Shown: piece by piece, positions 8,984 through 18,089 of the stretch
Layout: each line of letters opens with the position of its first letter
Position numbering within the stretch: position 1 is the first letter of the stretch
Assembly (NCBI GenBank): GCA_036272055.1
Contig: DATAZL010000103.1
Location: 47,615 to 111,614, forward strand
DNA length: 64,000 bases
From: DASZVB01 sp036272055
Lineage (GTDB): Bacteria > Myxococcota_A > Polyangia > Polyangiales > Polyangiaceae
Reading direction: 5' to 3'
Translations under genes and position numbers: made by a program
Notes under the pieces: generated by a model
Database searches by the model: none
The model's input: the letters and a program-made list of their open reading frames with translations, nothing else
Told to the model about the DNA's origin: nothing

Positions 8984-9286
8984 GGGGGGCCTTGGCCCCC
9001 CGCAGCTTCAGTACCAGGGGGGCCTTGGCCCCCCGCAGCTTCGCCTTCGGCGAACTGCTCCCCCCGCCGCTTCGCGGGCTCGCTGTGCTCGCGCAGTCCG
9101 CTTCGCCTTCGGCGAACTGCTCCCCCCGCCGCTTCGCGGGCTCGCTGTGCTCGCGCAGTCCGCTTCGCCTTCGGCGAACTGCTCCCCCCGCCGCTTCGCG
9201 GGCTCGCTTCGCTCGCGCAGTCCGCTTCGCCTTCGGCGAACTGCTCCCCCCGCCGCTTCGCGGGCTCGCTTCGCTCGCGCAGTTCC
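8984..9286. repeat. Composite multi-hairpin repeat array, four 62-bp units
   Basis: The region opens with two copies of the palindrome GGGGGGCCTTGGCCCCCC (8984-9001 and 9017-9034). Four tandem 62-bp units follow, starting at 9038, 9100, 9162 and 9224. Each unit contains consecutive small hairpins: TTCGCCTTCGGCGAA, CCGCTTCGCGG and a GCTCGC..GCGCAG segment. The units are nearly identical; the last two carry CTCGCTTCGCTCG where the first two have CTCGCTGTGCTCG. A single copy of the palindrome and unit recurs at 23774-23856, so this is a dispersed REP-like family. Apparent proteins rich in Arg/Ser/Pro here are translations of the repeat and were not accepted. Confidence 0.9.
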
Positions 9287-9405
9287 GCTTCTCGAGGGAC
9301 GGGCCCACCGGCTTCAGGTCGGCCGGGGCCGTCATTTTTTCCGTGTTATACCGGCCGCCCGCGCGCTCGTTGCGCGGCACAACCGACACTCGAGGAGAAT
9401 GAGTC

Positions 9406-9921
9406 ATGAGCGAAATCAGGAAGGGCGCGGTCATCTGGAAGGTTCCCACCGACCTCGAGGGGCCGGAGGTCAAGGTCGGCGACAAGGCGCCGTCCGCGTT
9501 CACCTTGATCGGGACCGATATGGGTGAGGTGAAGGGCACGGACTTCTCGGGCTCGGTGCGGATCCTCTGCGCGGTGCCGTCGCTCGACACGCCGGTCTGC
9601 GACATCGAGATGCGGCGCTTCAACACCGAGGCGGCGAAGCTCCCCGGCGTGACGGTCGCGGCCGTCTCGCTCGATCTGCCCTTCGCGGCGAAGCGCTGGT
9701 GCGGCGCCACCGGGAGCGACAAGATCCGCGCCCTCAGCGACTACAAGTTCCGCGACTTCGGGACCGCTTACGGCGTCCTCGCTCCGTCGAAGGGGCTCCT
9801 CGCCCGCGCAGTCTTCGTGATCGGCAAGGACGACGTGGTGAAGTACGCCGAGTACGTCGCCGACGTCGGCAAGGAGCCGAACTACGACGCGGCCCTCGCC
9901 GCGGCGAAGTCGCTCGTCTGA
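9406..9921 (+). CDS. tpx: Thiol peroxidase (atypical 2-Cys peroxiredoxin)
   Basis: 171 residues, the usual Tpx length. It reduces hydrogen and alkyl peroxides using thioredoxin. The peroxidatic Cys is C65 in VPSLDTPVCDIE and the resolving Cys is C99 in KRWCGATG, the spacing of the Tpx subfamily. The N-terminal VKVGDKAP and C-terminal stretches also fit. ATG at 9406 follows GAGGAG by eight bases. The gene lies just after the hairpin array and converges with the AAA ATPase gene, with three bases between stop codons. Confidence 0.95.
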   Translation: MSEIRKGAVIWKVPTDLEGPEVKVGDKAPSAFTLIGTDMGEVKGTDFSGSVRILCAVPSLDTPVCDIEMRRFNTEAAKLPGVTVAAVSLDLPFAAKRWCGATGSDKIRALSDYKFRDFGTAYGVLAPSKGLLARAVFVIGKDDVVKYAEYVADVGKEPNYDAALAAAKSLV

Positions 9922-9924
9922 GAA

Positions 9925-12900
9925 TCACCCCGACGGCAGCCGGTGCTCGACGAGCCGGCCGTCACCGAGCGCACGACGCGCGAGCTCCACGAGCCGCGCG
10001 TGGTGCGTGAAGAAGAGCACCTGCGTACTCTTCGCGATCTCGCCGAGGACCCCTAGAGCGGCCTCGGCGCGGGCGTCGTCGGAGTGGATCAGGACGTCGT
10101 CGAGGACGAGCGGCATCGGCTCGTTCAGCGTCGCGTACCGCTCGAGGCTCGAGAGCCGGAGCGCGAGGTAGAGCTGGTCCCGCGTGCCGTCGCTCAGGCC
10201 GCCGACCTCGATGCCTTCTCCGCCCTCGGCGCGCACCGCGAGGAGCACGTGCTCGTCGTTCTCACCGACGCCGACGCGGAGGCCCGAGTAACGCCCCAGG
10301 GTGAGCCGCGGCAAGAGCTCACTCGCGCGCGCGAGCACGGGTCCCTGGTTTTCCTCACGGTAGCGCTCGACTTCTCGCGAGAGCAAGAGCGACGCGAGAC
10401 GAACCCGGACGTAACGGCGCACGTGACGCTTGAGCGTCGCGACGCGCGCCTCGAGCAAGGCCGCTGCGTCTGCGGCGTTGGTGTTGGCGAGGCTGTGCAC
10501 GCCGTGGTCGAGCTGCCCCGCGTCCTCGGACGCGCGCACCATCTTGTCGTGAAGCTCCTCGAGCTCGCCCTCGAGATCACGCAGGCGGGCCCGCGCACGG
10601 TCCAGATCGAGACCGCGCGTCTCTTCCTCGAGGGACTCGACAGTCGCGCCGTCGCCGGCCGTGAGGAGCTCTTTCTCGACGGTGGCGAGCTGCTGTTCGA
10701 GCGCTGCGGCGGTCTGCGAACGTCGCTCCGCTTCTTCCAGATCATCGAGGCCCGTGACACGGGCGGCGCTGACGAGCGAAGCGAGCCGCGCATCGGCGTC
10801 TCGCTGGCGCTCGCGATGTGCCTCGAGCGACGACGACAGGGTCGCGAGCTCCGCCTGGAGCCGCTCGCGCTCCGCGCGCTCGAGCCGCCCGGTCTCCACT
10901 GCACGGACGAGGCGCTCGGCGGCGTCGGCGACGGGCAACCCGGCGAGCTCCGGATAGTGGGCGCGCGAGCGCTCGGCGACGTCCTCGGCGAAGCGCGCCG
11001 CGTCGCGATCGATGCCGTCGATGCGACGACGCAGACCGTCGGCTTTCTCCACTTGCCGGACGAGCTGCGCCATCGCGTCGAGGACCGCGAACGCCTCTTC
11101 CTCGGTCGGTTCGCCTCCGAGCCCGAGCGCAACCGATGCCTCGACCCACGCGGCGCGCCACGACCCGAGCTCCGAGGTACCACGGGCGACCTCGCCATCC
11201 GCGCGCGAGAGCTCGAGGTCGAGCTCCGCAGCGGCCGCGAAATCACGCGCCCACGGCTTCATGTCAGCGGGCGCGCCCGGGGTGAAACCGATGGGCGTCC
11301 ACAGCGCGCGCCATCGCTCCTCGTGCGCGGCGCGCTCGGCGACGAGGCGCCCGAGCGCGCCGCGCACCTCCGCGGCTTCTTCCCTGGCGGCGCGCTCCTC
11401 GGATTCGAGACCGGCGAGTGACGCGACCCGGTCCGCCTCGCGCCGTAGTCGATCGGCGAGGCCGTCGGCCCGGTCCGTCGCGGACTCGTACGCAGCTAGC
11501 CGTGGGTCGCTCGCGGCGAGCCCTTGACTCCACGCACCCTTCATCTCGCGCCAGAGCGCCTGCCGCTCGTCGCGTGCGGCGCGAAGCTCGACCTCGGTCG
11601 GCACTTCTCCCTCGCGACGCAGCGCGAACAGACGACGCTCGACGTCACGCAGGTGCTGGCGCGCTTGCTCCTCGGTGCGCTCGAGCCGCGTCTTCTCGCC
11701 GTCGAGCTCCGTCACGGCCGACGCGAAGCGGTCGACCTGCTCGGGCGACGGCGCGCCGACGTCGGAGAGACGTGTGAGCGCGTCGCGCACGACGGCGCGT
11801 GACTCCGGTGGCGCCGCGGTGACGAGTCGCGACACGAGATGCATCTGGCGCGCGCGGGCGTCGGTGAGACGCTTGCGCGCCTCTTCCACCTTGTCCTCGA
11901 GGCGCTGGCGCCGGACCGCGAGGGCGCGGATCTTCGCGGCGCTCGCCACGGTGAGCTGCAGGTTGCCCGCGGTGGCATGGGCGCCGATGGACTCGAGCGC
12001 CTTCTCTATCGTCGCCTCGATCGCGACGGCGCTCGAGAGGAGCTTGGGACGGTCGATCTGGGCGGAGAGATGGCTCCCTCGCCGGTCACGCAGATCGGCG
12101 AGCGACGCGTCGTCGACGTCGCGCAGTCGCTCGGCTCCTGCGAGCTCCGAGAGCCGCTCGCGAACGGCCGCGGCGCGGGCCTCGTCGCGTGCGGCTTCGC
12201 GGCCTGCCTCGGCGCGATCGCGGAGCGCCGTCGTGCGTTGTGCGGCGGCGTCCGGCGCCACGGTGACGACGGTGCCGAGCGCTGCCAGCCGCTCACCGAG
12301 CTCCTGGCGCCGTCGAAGACCGGGCAGCACCGTGACGGCGCGCGTGAGCCGGACCTGCTCGGCCGTGACCTCGGTGCGGCGCGTGCGGAGCGCGTCGCGG
12401 GCCGCCATCGCGTCCTTCAACGCGCGCTCCTGCTCGAGGTACTTCGTCGGGCTCGTCGCGGCGTTGCGGAGGTCGTCGCGCGCTTCTTTCACCTCGGCGA
12501 TCGCCTTCGTCACCTTGCGCTCGCGGGCGCGGGCGACGAAGAGCTCGTCCGCCTCACGGCTCAGCTCGAGGGCGAGCTGATGAACGCCGCGTCCGCCCAC
12601 GCCGGCAGCGAAGAGGCTCTCGCCGACGTTGCCCTTGCCGGCCAGGAGCGCCTCGGCGCTCTCGCGCAGCCGTACGTGATCGAGCCCGAAGAGACCCTCG
12701 AAAAGCTCGCGCGTCGCGCCCTGGAGAAGCGGCGCGAGGACGGCATCGTCGAGCGGGCTCCCGTCGGCGGCGAGCAGCGTGTTCTTCCGTCCCTTGCGCC
12801 GCACGAGCTCGACCTGGGCGCCACTCCGGCTCTCCACCAGAGCACCGATGCGCAGCTCCGAGGGCGCGAAGCGATGCGCGTCCACCGTGCGTTCGGGAAT

Positions 12901-13056
12901 GCCGAACAGCAAGTCGGAGATCGCGCGGAGCGTCGTGCTCTTGCCGGCCTCGTTCGGGCCATAGACGAGCTCGAGCGCGCCCTGACGGCTCCCGAACGAC
13001 AGGTGCTCGCCCGCGAACGGACCGAACGACAGCATGTCGAGGCGGAGGAGCCTCAA
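9925..13056 (-). CDS. SbcC/YhaN-like AAA ATPase with long coiled coils
   Basis: 1043 residues. The N-terminus has DMLSFGPFAGEHLSF and the Walker A YGPNEAGKSTTLRAI, typical of the YhaN/RecF-like AAA domain. Several hundred residues rich in Arg, Glu, Ala and Leu form the coiled-coil arms. The C-terminus has the signature GGLSDGTRDQLYLALRL, Walker B PLVLDDVLIHSDD and a histidine switch FFTHHARL. With its upstream partner nuclease it probably forms an SbcCD-type complex that processes DNA ends or hairpins. The start is taken as TTG at 13056, overlapping the nuclease stop codon (TTGA); ATG at 13035 is an alternative that would cut off the first conserved strand. Tight overlap implies translational coupling. 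Confidence 0.9.
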   Translation of the reverse strand: MRLLRLDMLSFGPFAGEHLSFGSRQGALELVYGPNEAGKSTTLRAISDLLFGIPERTVDAHRFAPSELRIGALVESRSGAQVELVRRKGRKNTLLAADGSPLDDAVLAPLLQGATRELFEGLFGLDHVRLRESAEALLAGKGNVGESLFAAGVGGRGVHQLALELSREADELFVARARERKVTKAIAEVKEARDDLRNAATSPTKYLEQERALKDAMAARDALRTRRTEVTAEQVRLTRAVTVLPGLRRRQELGERLAALGTVVTVAPDAAAQRTTALRDRAEAGREAARDEARAAAVRERLSELAGAERLRDVDDASLADLRDRRGSHLSAQIDRPKLLSSAVAIEATIEKALESIGAHATAGNLQLTVASAAKIRALAVRRQRLEDKVEEARKRLTDARARQMHLVSRLVTAAPPESRAVVRDALTRLSDVGAPSPEQVDRFASAVTELDGEKTRLERTEEQARQHLRDVERRLFALRREGEVPTEVELRAARDERQALWREMKGAWSQGLAASDPRLAAYESATDRADGLADRLRREADRVASLAGLESEERAAREEAAEVRGALGRLVAERAAHEERWRALWTPIGFTPGAPADMKPWARDFAAAAELDLELSRADGEVARGTSELGSWRAAWVEASVALGLGGEPTEEEAFAVLDAMAQLVRQVEKADGLRRRIDGIDRDAARFAEDVAERSRAHYPELAGLPVADAAERLVRAVETGRLERAERERLQAELATLSSSLEAHRERQRDADARLASLVSAARVTGLDDLEEAERRSQTAAALEQQLATVEKELLTAGDGATVESLEEETRGLDLDRARARLRDLEGELEELHDKMVRASEDAGQLDHGVHSLANTNAADAAALLEARVATLKRHVRRYVRVRLASLLLSREVERYREENQGPVLARASELLPRLTLGRYSGLRVGVGENDEHVLLAVRAEGGEGIEVGGLSDGTRDQLYLALRLSSLERYATLNEPMPLVLDDVLIHSDDARAEAALGVLGEIAKSTQVLFFTHHARLVELARRALGDGRLVEHRLPSG

Positions 13057-14327
13057 TCGTCGCTCCCGAGTGCCGCCAGCGAAGGCAGCAGCATCTGCTC
13101 GACATCGGCGAGCGCCTCGAGGAGCGAGTCTCCGTCGTCGAGCTCGACGGCTTCGACGCCGTCGCGGACCTCGGACGGGAGCTTCGCCTTCAGATCGCCG
13201 AGCTCGGCCAGGAGCGAGGAGCGCGCGTCGGCGTCGGTCCGGAGTGTGAGCATCGCGCGCGCCACCTGGCCGAGCGCGTCGCGGCGCTCGGCGAGCCGCT
13301 CGACGTCGAGCTCCGCGCGCGTATCGAGGACGACGCGCTCGAGAAAGAGCTCGTCGGGGAACTCCGTCGCGGCGGCACGGAGCTCCGCCTCCCACCGCTC
13401 GGCGTGGGACTGCAACGCCGCGTGCGCCCGCGACGCACCGTGCACCACGACGCGCGCGGCGAGCGTCCTTCCCTCGGCGGCGTCGACCTCGCGCCCGAGC
13501 GCTGCGCGCGCGCGGTCGAGCACGTCGTCGGGAGCGTCCGCGTCGCGCGCGTCGACCTCGCACACCGTCCAGCGCACGACGTCGAGCGTGCGATGCTCCA
13601 CCGACGTGACCCGGCCTCCGTCGACGTCGATGAGCGTCGCCCCCTTGGGCCCCGTCTCCTTCATGTGACGTCCCTGGAGGTTCCCGGGGAAGACGACCCA
13701 CGGTGCGCGCGACAGCACCTCTCGCCGGTGCACGTGTCCGAGGGCGAAGTAGTCGTACTCCTTGCGCACCAGCGTATCGAGGGTGCAGGGCGCGTAGTCG
13801 TCGTGTCCGGGCCGGCCGGTGACGGACGTGTGCAGGATGCCGATGTTCAACGCGCCGCGGATCCCGTCCGGATAGCCGCTCGCGAGATCCGACTTCGTCG
13901 AGCGGTCGCGGAAGCTCTGGCCGTGGACGGCCACGCCGAGCTCCTCGAAGACGTGCGTGACGGGCCGCGCGTGCGGGAGCTCGAGGACGTGATCCGGCAG
14001 GCGCAGGTGACGCGTGATCTGGCTACCGGCGTCGTGATTGCCGCGGACCACCACGACGCGAGCGCCGATCTCGCGCAGCCGGTTCAGCTGAGCCACGAAG
14101 AACAGGCCGGTCGAGTAGTCTTTCCAGTCGCCGTCGTACACGTCACCGGCGATGAGCAGGAGCCGCGCGTCCTCGGCGAGGCAGAGGTCGACCAGGCCCT
14201 CGAACGCGCGACGCGTCGCGCCGCGCACCTCGTCCACCGGGGCACCGGGATAGCGCTCGAGCCCGAGCATGGGGCTGTCGAGGTGGAGATCCGCAGCGTG
14301 GACGAGCTTCACCTTGGGCGAGGTCAT
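13053..14327 (-). CDS. SbcD/YhaO-like DNA repair exonuclease
   Basis: 424 residues. Calcineurin-like nuclease motifs occur in order: HAADLHLDSP, LIAGDVYDGD, VVVRGNHDAGS, NIGILHTSV and FALGHVHRRE. This matches the YhaO/SbcD (Mre11-like) family, which works with a coiled-coil ATPase on double-strand ends and hairpins. The start is ATG at 14327, immediately before KVKLVHAADLH; the reading frame stays open upstream but has no family similarity there. The stop codon overlaps the TTG of the ATPase gene. It diverges from the GT-C-like operon across about 70 bp. Confidence 0.92.
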   Translation of the reverse strand: MTSPKVKLVHAADLHLDSPMLGLERYPGAPVDEVRGATRRAFEGLVDLCLAEDARLLLIAGDVYDGDWKDYSTGLFFVAQLNRLREIGARVVVVRGNHDAGSQITRHLRLPDHVLELPHARPVTHVFEELGVAVHGQSFRDRSTKSDLASGYPDGIRGALNIGILHTSVTGRPGHDDYAPCTLDTLVRKEYDYFALGHVHRREVLSRAPWVVFPGNLQGRHMKETGPKGATLIDVDGGRVTSVEHRTLDVVRWTVCEVDARDADAPDDVLDRARAALGREVDAAEGRTLAARVVVHGASRAHAALQSHAERWEAELRAAATEFPDELFLERVVLDTRAELDVERLAERRDALGQVARAMLTLRTDADARSSLLAELGDLKAKLPSEVRDGVEAVELDDGDSLLEALADVEQMLLPSLAALGSDD

Positions 14328-14399
14328 AGCATGCTCAAAATCGGAGTTCTGCTCCTCGCGGCGGTCTGGTAATCGAGGAACCGGGCGTTTTCTTTCAGA

Positions 14400-16190
14400 G
14401 TGGCTGGGCAGACCCTTTCCCGATTCTGGGCCGCCTGCGCGCGTGCGCGGCCGGTCCTCGAGTCGCGGCGTCTGCCGCTGCTCGCCGCGCTGGTCGGGTT
14501 CGTGCTCGTGAGCCCCTCGATCTTCACCGGGTTCGCCACCGAGGACTGGGTCCAGCGCGGCGTCCTCCGTCGCGCCGCGCTCCCGGGGCTTCGTGACCTC
14601 AACGTGTTCGGTCACGGGGGGTTCTGGACCAGCGCCCAGGTCGTCGCGAGGAACCGCGAATACCAGCGTGCGGGCTGGTTCCCGTGGATCACCGACCCAC
14701 ACTTCGACGTCTCGTTCTGGCGTCCGCTGTCGTCACTGACGCATCACCTCGACTACTGGTTCTGGCCGGATCATCCGTCGATCATGCACGTCGAGAACGT
14801 GCTCTGGTACGCCGCGCTCGTCGCGGCGGTCGCCGTTCTCTACGCGCGCTTCGTCGAGCCGCGCTGGCTCGCGGGCGCGGCCGCACTGCTCTACGCCGCC
14901 GACGACGCCCACGGGCACCCGGTCGGCTGGATCATGAATCGCAACGCGCTCATGGCGACCTTCTTCGCCGTCGTGGCGCTCTGGGCGCACGACCGGTTTC
15001 GCCGCGAAGCCTGGCACCTCGGCGTCCCTCTGACCGGCATCGCCTTCGCGCTCGCACTGGGCTCGGCCGAACTCGCGACGTGCGCCGTCGGCTACTTCAT
15101 CGCGCACGCCGTGTTCGTCGATCGGGCGCCCGTCCGGCATCGGCTGTTCGGCGCGCTCCCCTGGCTCATCCCGCTCGTCGGATGGGCGGTCGTGTACCGG
15201 CGGCTCGGCTACACGACGCACGGGTCGGGTCTCTACATCCATCCCGTGGGCGCACCGCTCGCGTATGCCTTCGAGGTCGTCGAGCGCGGCGCTGTCCTTC
15301 TGATGGGACTCCTCGCAGCGCCATTCTCCGATACCTGGACGCATTCCGGGCCGTACCTGCAGGGGCTCATCGTCTTCTGGGCGGCGACGGTGCTCTGGTT
15401 CCTCGCGCGCATCTCGTGGCCCCTTCTTCGCGACGTTCCGGGCGCGCGGTTCTGGCTCGCAGGCGTCGTGCTGTCGCTCCCTCCCGCGTGCGCCACGTTC
15501 CCGGAAGATCGCCTGCTGCTCATTGCCGGCGTGGGCGCGTTCCCGTTCCTCGCGCTTCTCGTCGTGTCGCTGTTCGAGCGCGCACGGCGCGATCCTGCTC
15601 GAGAACGTGGCACACGGCTCGTCGCCGTCGCGTTGCTCACGCTCCACGCCTTCGTCGGCCCGGCGCTCCTGCCGTCGCGCTCGCTTCACATGCAGCGCTA
15701 CGACGCGCGGGTCCGGGCCGCGGGGCAAAGCGCGTACGCGCTCTCCAGGGGAGCACCGACCGACGCGCTCTTCGTCGTCAACGGCGAGGACTTCTACTTC
15801 ACCGGCATGATGGCCATCACCCGCGTCGCCCGCGGCGAGCGTACGACGCTGCGCATGATGACCCTCGCCGGCACACTCGAACCGATGACGATCCGCAGGC
15901 TCGACGACCGGCGGCTCGAGGTCCGGCCTCGCGACGGATTCGTCTCACGCGTCTTCGACCGGCTCTACCGCAGCCGGAGCACGCCGTTCCGGCGCGGAAG
16001 CACTCTGGATCTCACCGGCATCGACGTCACCATCGCGGAGGTGAACCAGTGGGGAGAACCGGTCGCCGCGGTGTTCGCGTTCGCGCTCCCGCTCGACAGC
16101 CCCGTCTATCACTGGGTGGTATGGAAGGGCGATCGCTACGAGCCGTTCGAGCTTCCGAAGATCGGCGCCTCCGCCGTGATAAGTGGCTGA
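14400..16190 (+). CDS. GT-C-like polytopic membrane protein, first gene of a four-gene operon
   Basis: 596 residues with about ten hydrophobic segments between residues 25 and 430 and a soluble ~160-residue C-terminal part. FATEDWVQ after the first segment and VSFWRPLSSLTHHLDYW resemble the acidic first-loop motif of GT-C glycosyltransferases such as the GT39/ArnT-like families, which use lipid-linked sugars at the outer face of the inner membrane. No exact family is certain. The start is GTG at 14400; no strong ribosome site is seen. The next gene begins nine bases after the stop, indicating an operon of four large membrane proteins. Confidence 0.75.
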   Translation: MAGQTLSRFWAACARARPVLESRRLPLLAALVGFVLVSPSIFTGFATEDWVQRGVLRRAALPGLRDLNVFGHGGFWTSAQVVARNREYQRAGWFPWITDPHFDVSFWRPLSSLTHHLDYWFWPDHPSIMHVENVLWYAALVAAVAVLYARFVEPRWLAGAAALLYAADDAHGHPVGWIMNRNALMATFFAVVALWAHDRFRREAWHLGVPLTGIAFALALGSAELATCAVGYFIAHAVFVDRAPVRHRLFGALPWLIPLVGWAVVYRRLGYTTHGSGLYIHPVGAPLAYAFEVVERGAVLLMGLLAAPFSDTWTHSGPYLQGLIVFWAATVLWFLARISWPLLRDVPGARFWLAGVVLSLPPACATFPEDRLLLIAGVGAFPFLALLVVSLFERARRDPARERGTRLVAVALLTLHAFVGPALLPSRSLHMQRYDARVRAAGQSAYALSRGAPTDALFVVNGEDFYFTGMMAITRVARGERTTLRMMTLAGTLEPMTIRRLDDRRLEVRPRDGFVSRVFDRLYRSRSTPFRRGSTLDLTGIDVTIAEVNQWGEPVAAVFAFALPLDSPVYHWVVWKGDRYEPFELPKIGASAVISG

Positions 16191-16199
16191 GGCGCGCGC

Positions 16200-18089
16200 A
16201 TGGAAGACACCGGCAGAGCGCCTCCGGAAAACGAGCGCCGCGAGTCGCGGCTCGCCGCGACGCTCCTCGCGCTTCTGTCGCTCACCTACCTCGCGTTTCT
16301 GGCGTTCTTCGTCCCGCGTCTCAACAATTTCGTCTACAGCGACCGAGAATTCACCGGCTGGGTGATGCCGATCGCCGCCCGGCTCAACGCCGGCGCGCGC
16401 CTCTACAGCGACGCCGTTCTCCCCATTCCACCGGGGAGCTTCGAGGTCCTCGCTCTCGTGCAGCGGGTGACGGGGAAGGTCCTCCTCCTGCACGAGCTGT
16501 GGTTCGCTGCACTCTCGCACTGGCTCATGGGGCTGATGGCGTACGCCGTCGCGGCCCGGTTCTCGACGCGCAAGGTGGCGCTGCTGGTCGCAACGGTGAC
16601 GCTCGTCCTCGTCACCCAGGCGCCCAAGGAGTGCATCTACGATCACACGTCGCTCCTCTGCGCGTGGCTCGCGGTCGTCACCGGGATGAACGCCGTGCTC
16701 GGCGAGGGCACGGCGTCCCGGCGCGCGTGGCTCGCGACCGGCGTGCTCACCGGCGCGTCTCTCGCGTTCAAGCAGAGCACGGCAACCGGTATGGTCGCTG
16801 GCTGGGCGCTCGCGCTCGCGTATCTCTGGGCCGTCGAGACGCGACACGGCCGCCGGGACCGCGCGCGGGCACACGGGCGCGCGGGAGCGGTGTTCGCACT
16901 CGGGTTCGGCCTCGGGCTGCTCGTCGTGCTCGCGTCGATCTTCGGGGCACACGCGACGGTCGGCGGGTTCGTGCAGGCGGTGCTCGTCGACGGCCCTCCC
17001 CTGAAGGGCGGCGTCCGCACCCTCGTGAAGAACCTGTTCCTCTTCGTCTTTCACTACGACGCGATCCGCAACACCATCGTGCCGACGGCGGTCGTCATCG
17101 CGATCGGGCTCGGCGTGGCCCGGCGCGCCGGCGGCGTGCACGTGGGGGACGAGCCGGGGCGGCGCGCCGCATTCGGCGCCTTCGACGTCACCCTCCTCGT
17201 CGCGGCGCCGGTCGTCACCTACGGCGTCGCAACGGCGATGCTCGCCGGCGAGGTGCGGGCCCTCGACCTGTCGTTCAGCGCCGTCTGCGAGGGGCTCAAG
17301 AACGTCCCCGCGTACGGCTTCGTGTACGCCGCAGTCTTCTTTGCGGCGCACCTCCGCGAGAGCACAGCGGCGACACCCGAGGCGCGGGACCGCGGCCACG
17401 CGCTCAACGCCGTGATCCTCGCGACGATGACGACGTCGCTCGTCTACGATACGTCGTTCGTCGAGTTCAATCCGTTCTACTTCAATGAGCCGAGCATCCC
17501 CGTCGTGCTCCTCTGTCTCTTCGTCGCGACCGAGCGGAGCGGGTTCTCGTGGGCGACGCCCCTCGTCCTCTCGGCGGCGATGCTCGCGACGTTCGGCACG
17601 AAGCTGAACCGCGCGCTCTCCGACGACACCCCCGTCGACGGGACGGCCTGGGCCGGTCTCCGCGTGAACTATCGCGGCGTCGAGGTGCTCCGCGCGGCCG
17701 CCCGCGCGAGAGAGCTCGCCGGCCCCGCCGGCACGGTGCTCGTCCTGCCGGAAGACGAGGAGTTCGTCGGCCTCATCGACCGTCCACGACCTCCGCTGAC
17801 GGGCGCCATCGTGTTCGTCGATCAGTACCCCGCGCGGCTCCTGGCCGGGGACATCGCGGCGCTCGATGCGCATCTTCCCGACGTGATCGTCCTTCATCCG
17901 CGGCGCGAGCGCGACTGGCGCGCCGTGTTCCACACCTGGACGATCGGCAGCGCCGCCGAGCACATGATGGAGCACGTGCTCAAGGTGCTCCCGCGGCGCT
18001 ACGCGCTCGACAGCTCGTACCCATCGATCTTCTTCTGGGACCAGGGGGAGATCGACGTCTTCGTCCGCAAACCGGGGGGCGCGCCGTGA
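16200..18089 (+). CDS. GT-C-like membrane protein, paralogue A
   Basis: 629 residues, about 11 hydrophobic segments. Near the N-terminus it has NFVYSDREFTGW followed by LPIPPGSFEVLAL, which resembles the acidic loop and KPPG-like segment of GT39/GT83 glycosyltransferases. The ~190-residue C-terminal part has LAGPAGTVLVLPEDEEFV, RPRPPLTGAIVFVDQYPARL and PDVIVLHPRRERDW and looks soluble. The same blocks recur in order in the next gene, so the two are tandem paralogues. ATG at 16200 has GAGG eight bases upstream. Likely role (inference): transfer of a sugar or similar group to an envelope polymer or lipid. Confidence 0.75.
   Translation: MEDTGRAPPENERRESRLAATLLALLSLTYLAFLAFFVPRLNNFVYSDREFTGWVMPIAARLNAGARLYSDAVLPIPPGSFEVLALVQRVTGKVLLLHELWFAALSHWLMGLMAYAVAARFSTRKVALLVATVTLVLVTQAPKECIYDHTSLLCAWLAVVTGMNAVLGEGTASRRAWLATGVLTGASLAFKQSTATGMVAGWALALAYLWAVETRHGRRDRARAHGRAGAVFALGFGLGLLVVLASIFGAHATVGGFVQAVLVDGPPLKGGVRTLVKNLFLFVFHYDAIRNTIVPTAVVIAIGLGVARRAGGVHVGDEPGRRAAFGAFDVTLLVAAPVVTYGVATAMLAGEVRALDLSFSAVCEGLKNVPAYGFVYAAVFFAAHLRESTAATPEARDRGHALNAVILATMTTSLVYDTSFVEFNPFYFNEPSIPVVLLCLFVATERSGFSWATPLVLSAAMLATFGTKLNRALSDDTPVDGTAWAGLRVNYRGVEVLRAAARARELAGPAGTVLVLPEDEEFVGLIDRPRPPLTGAIVFVDQYPARLLAGDIAALDAHLPDVIVLHPRRERDWRAVFHTWTIGSAAEHMMEHVLKVLPRRYALDSSYPSIFFWDQGEIDVFVRKPGGAP

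Noticed and set aside
9038..9286. CRISPR array
   Set aside because: Units are contiguous with no unique spacers and no cas genes nearby.
8976..9722. Open frames through the hairpin array and tpx
   Set aside because: They translate the repeat units and the antisense of tpx; repeated peptide blocks come from the DNA repeat, not a protein.
10084..11421. Plus-strand frame opposite the AAA ATPase gene
   Set aside because: Antisense frame in high-GC coding DNA; the minus strand has intact Walker and coiled-coil sequence.
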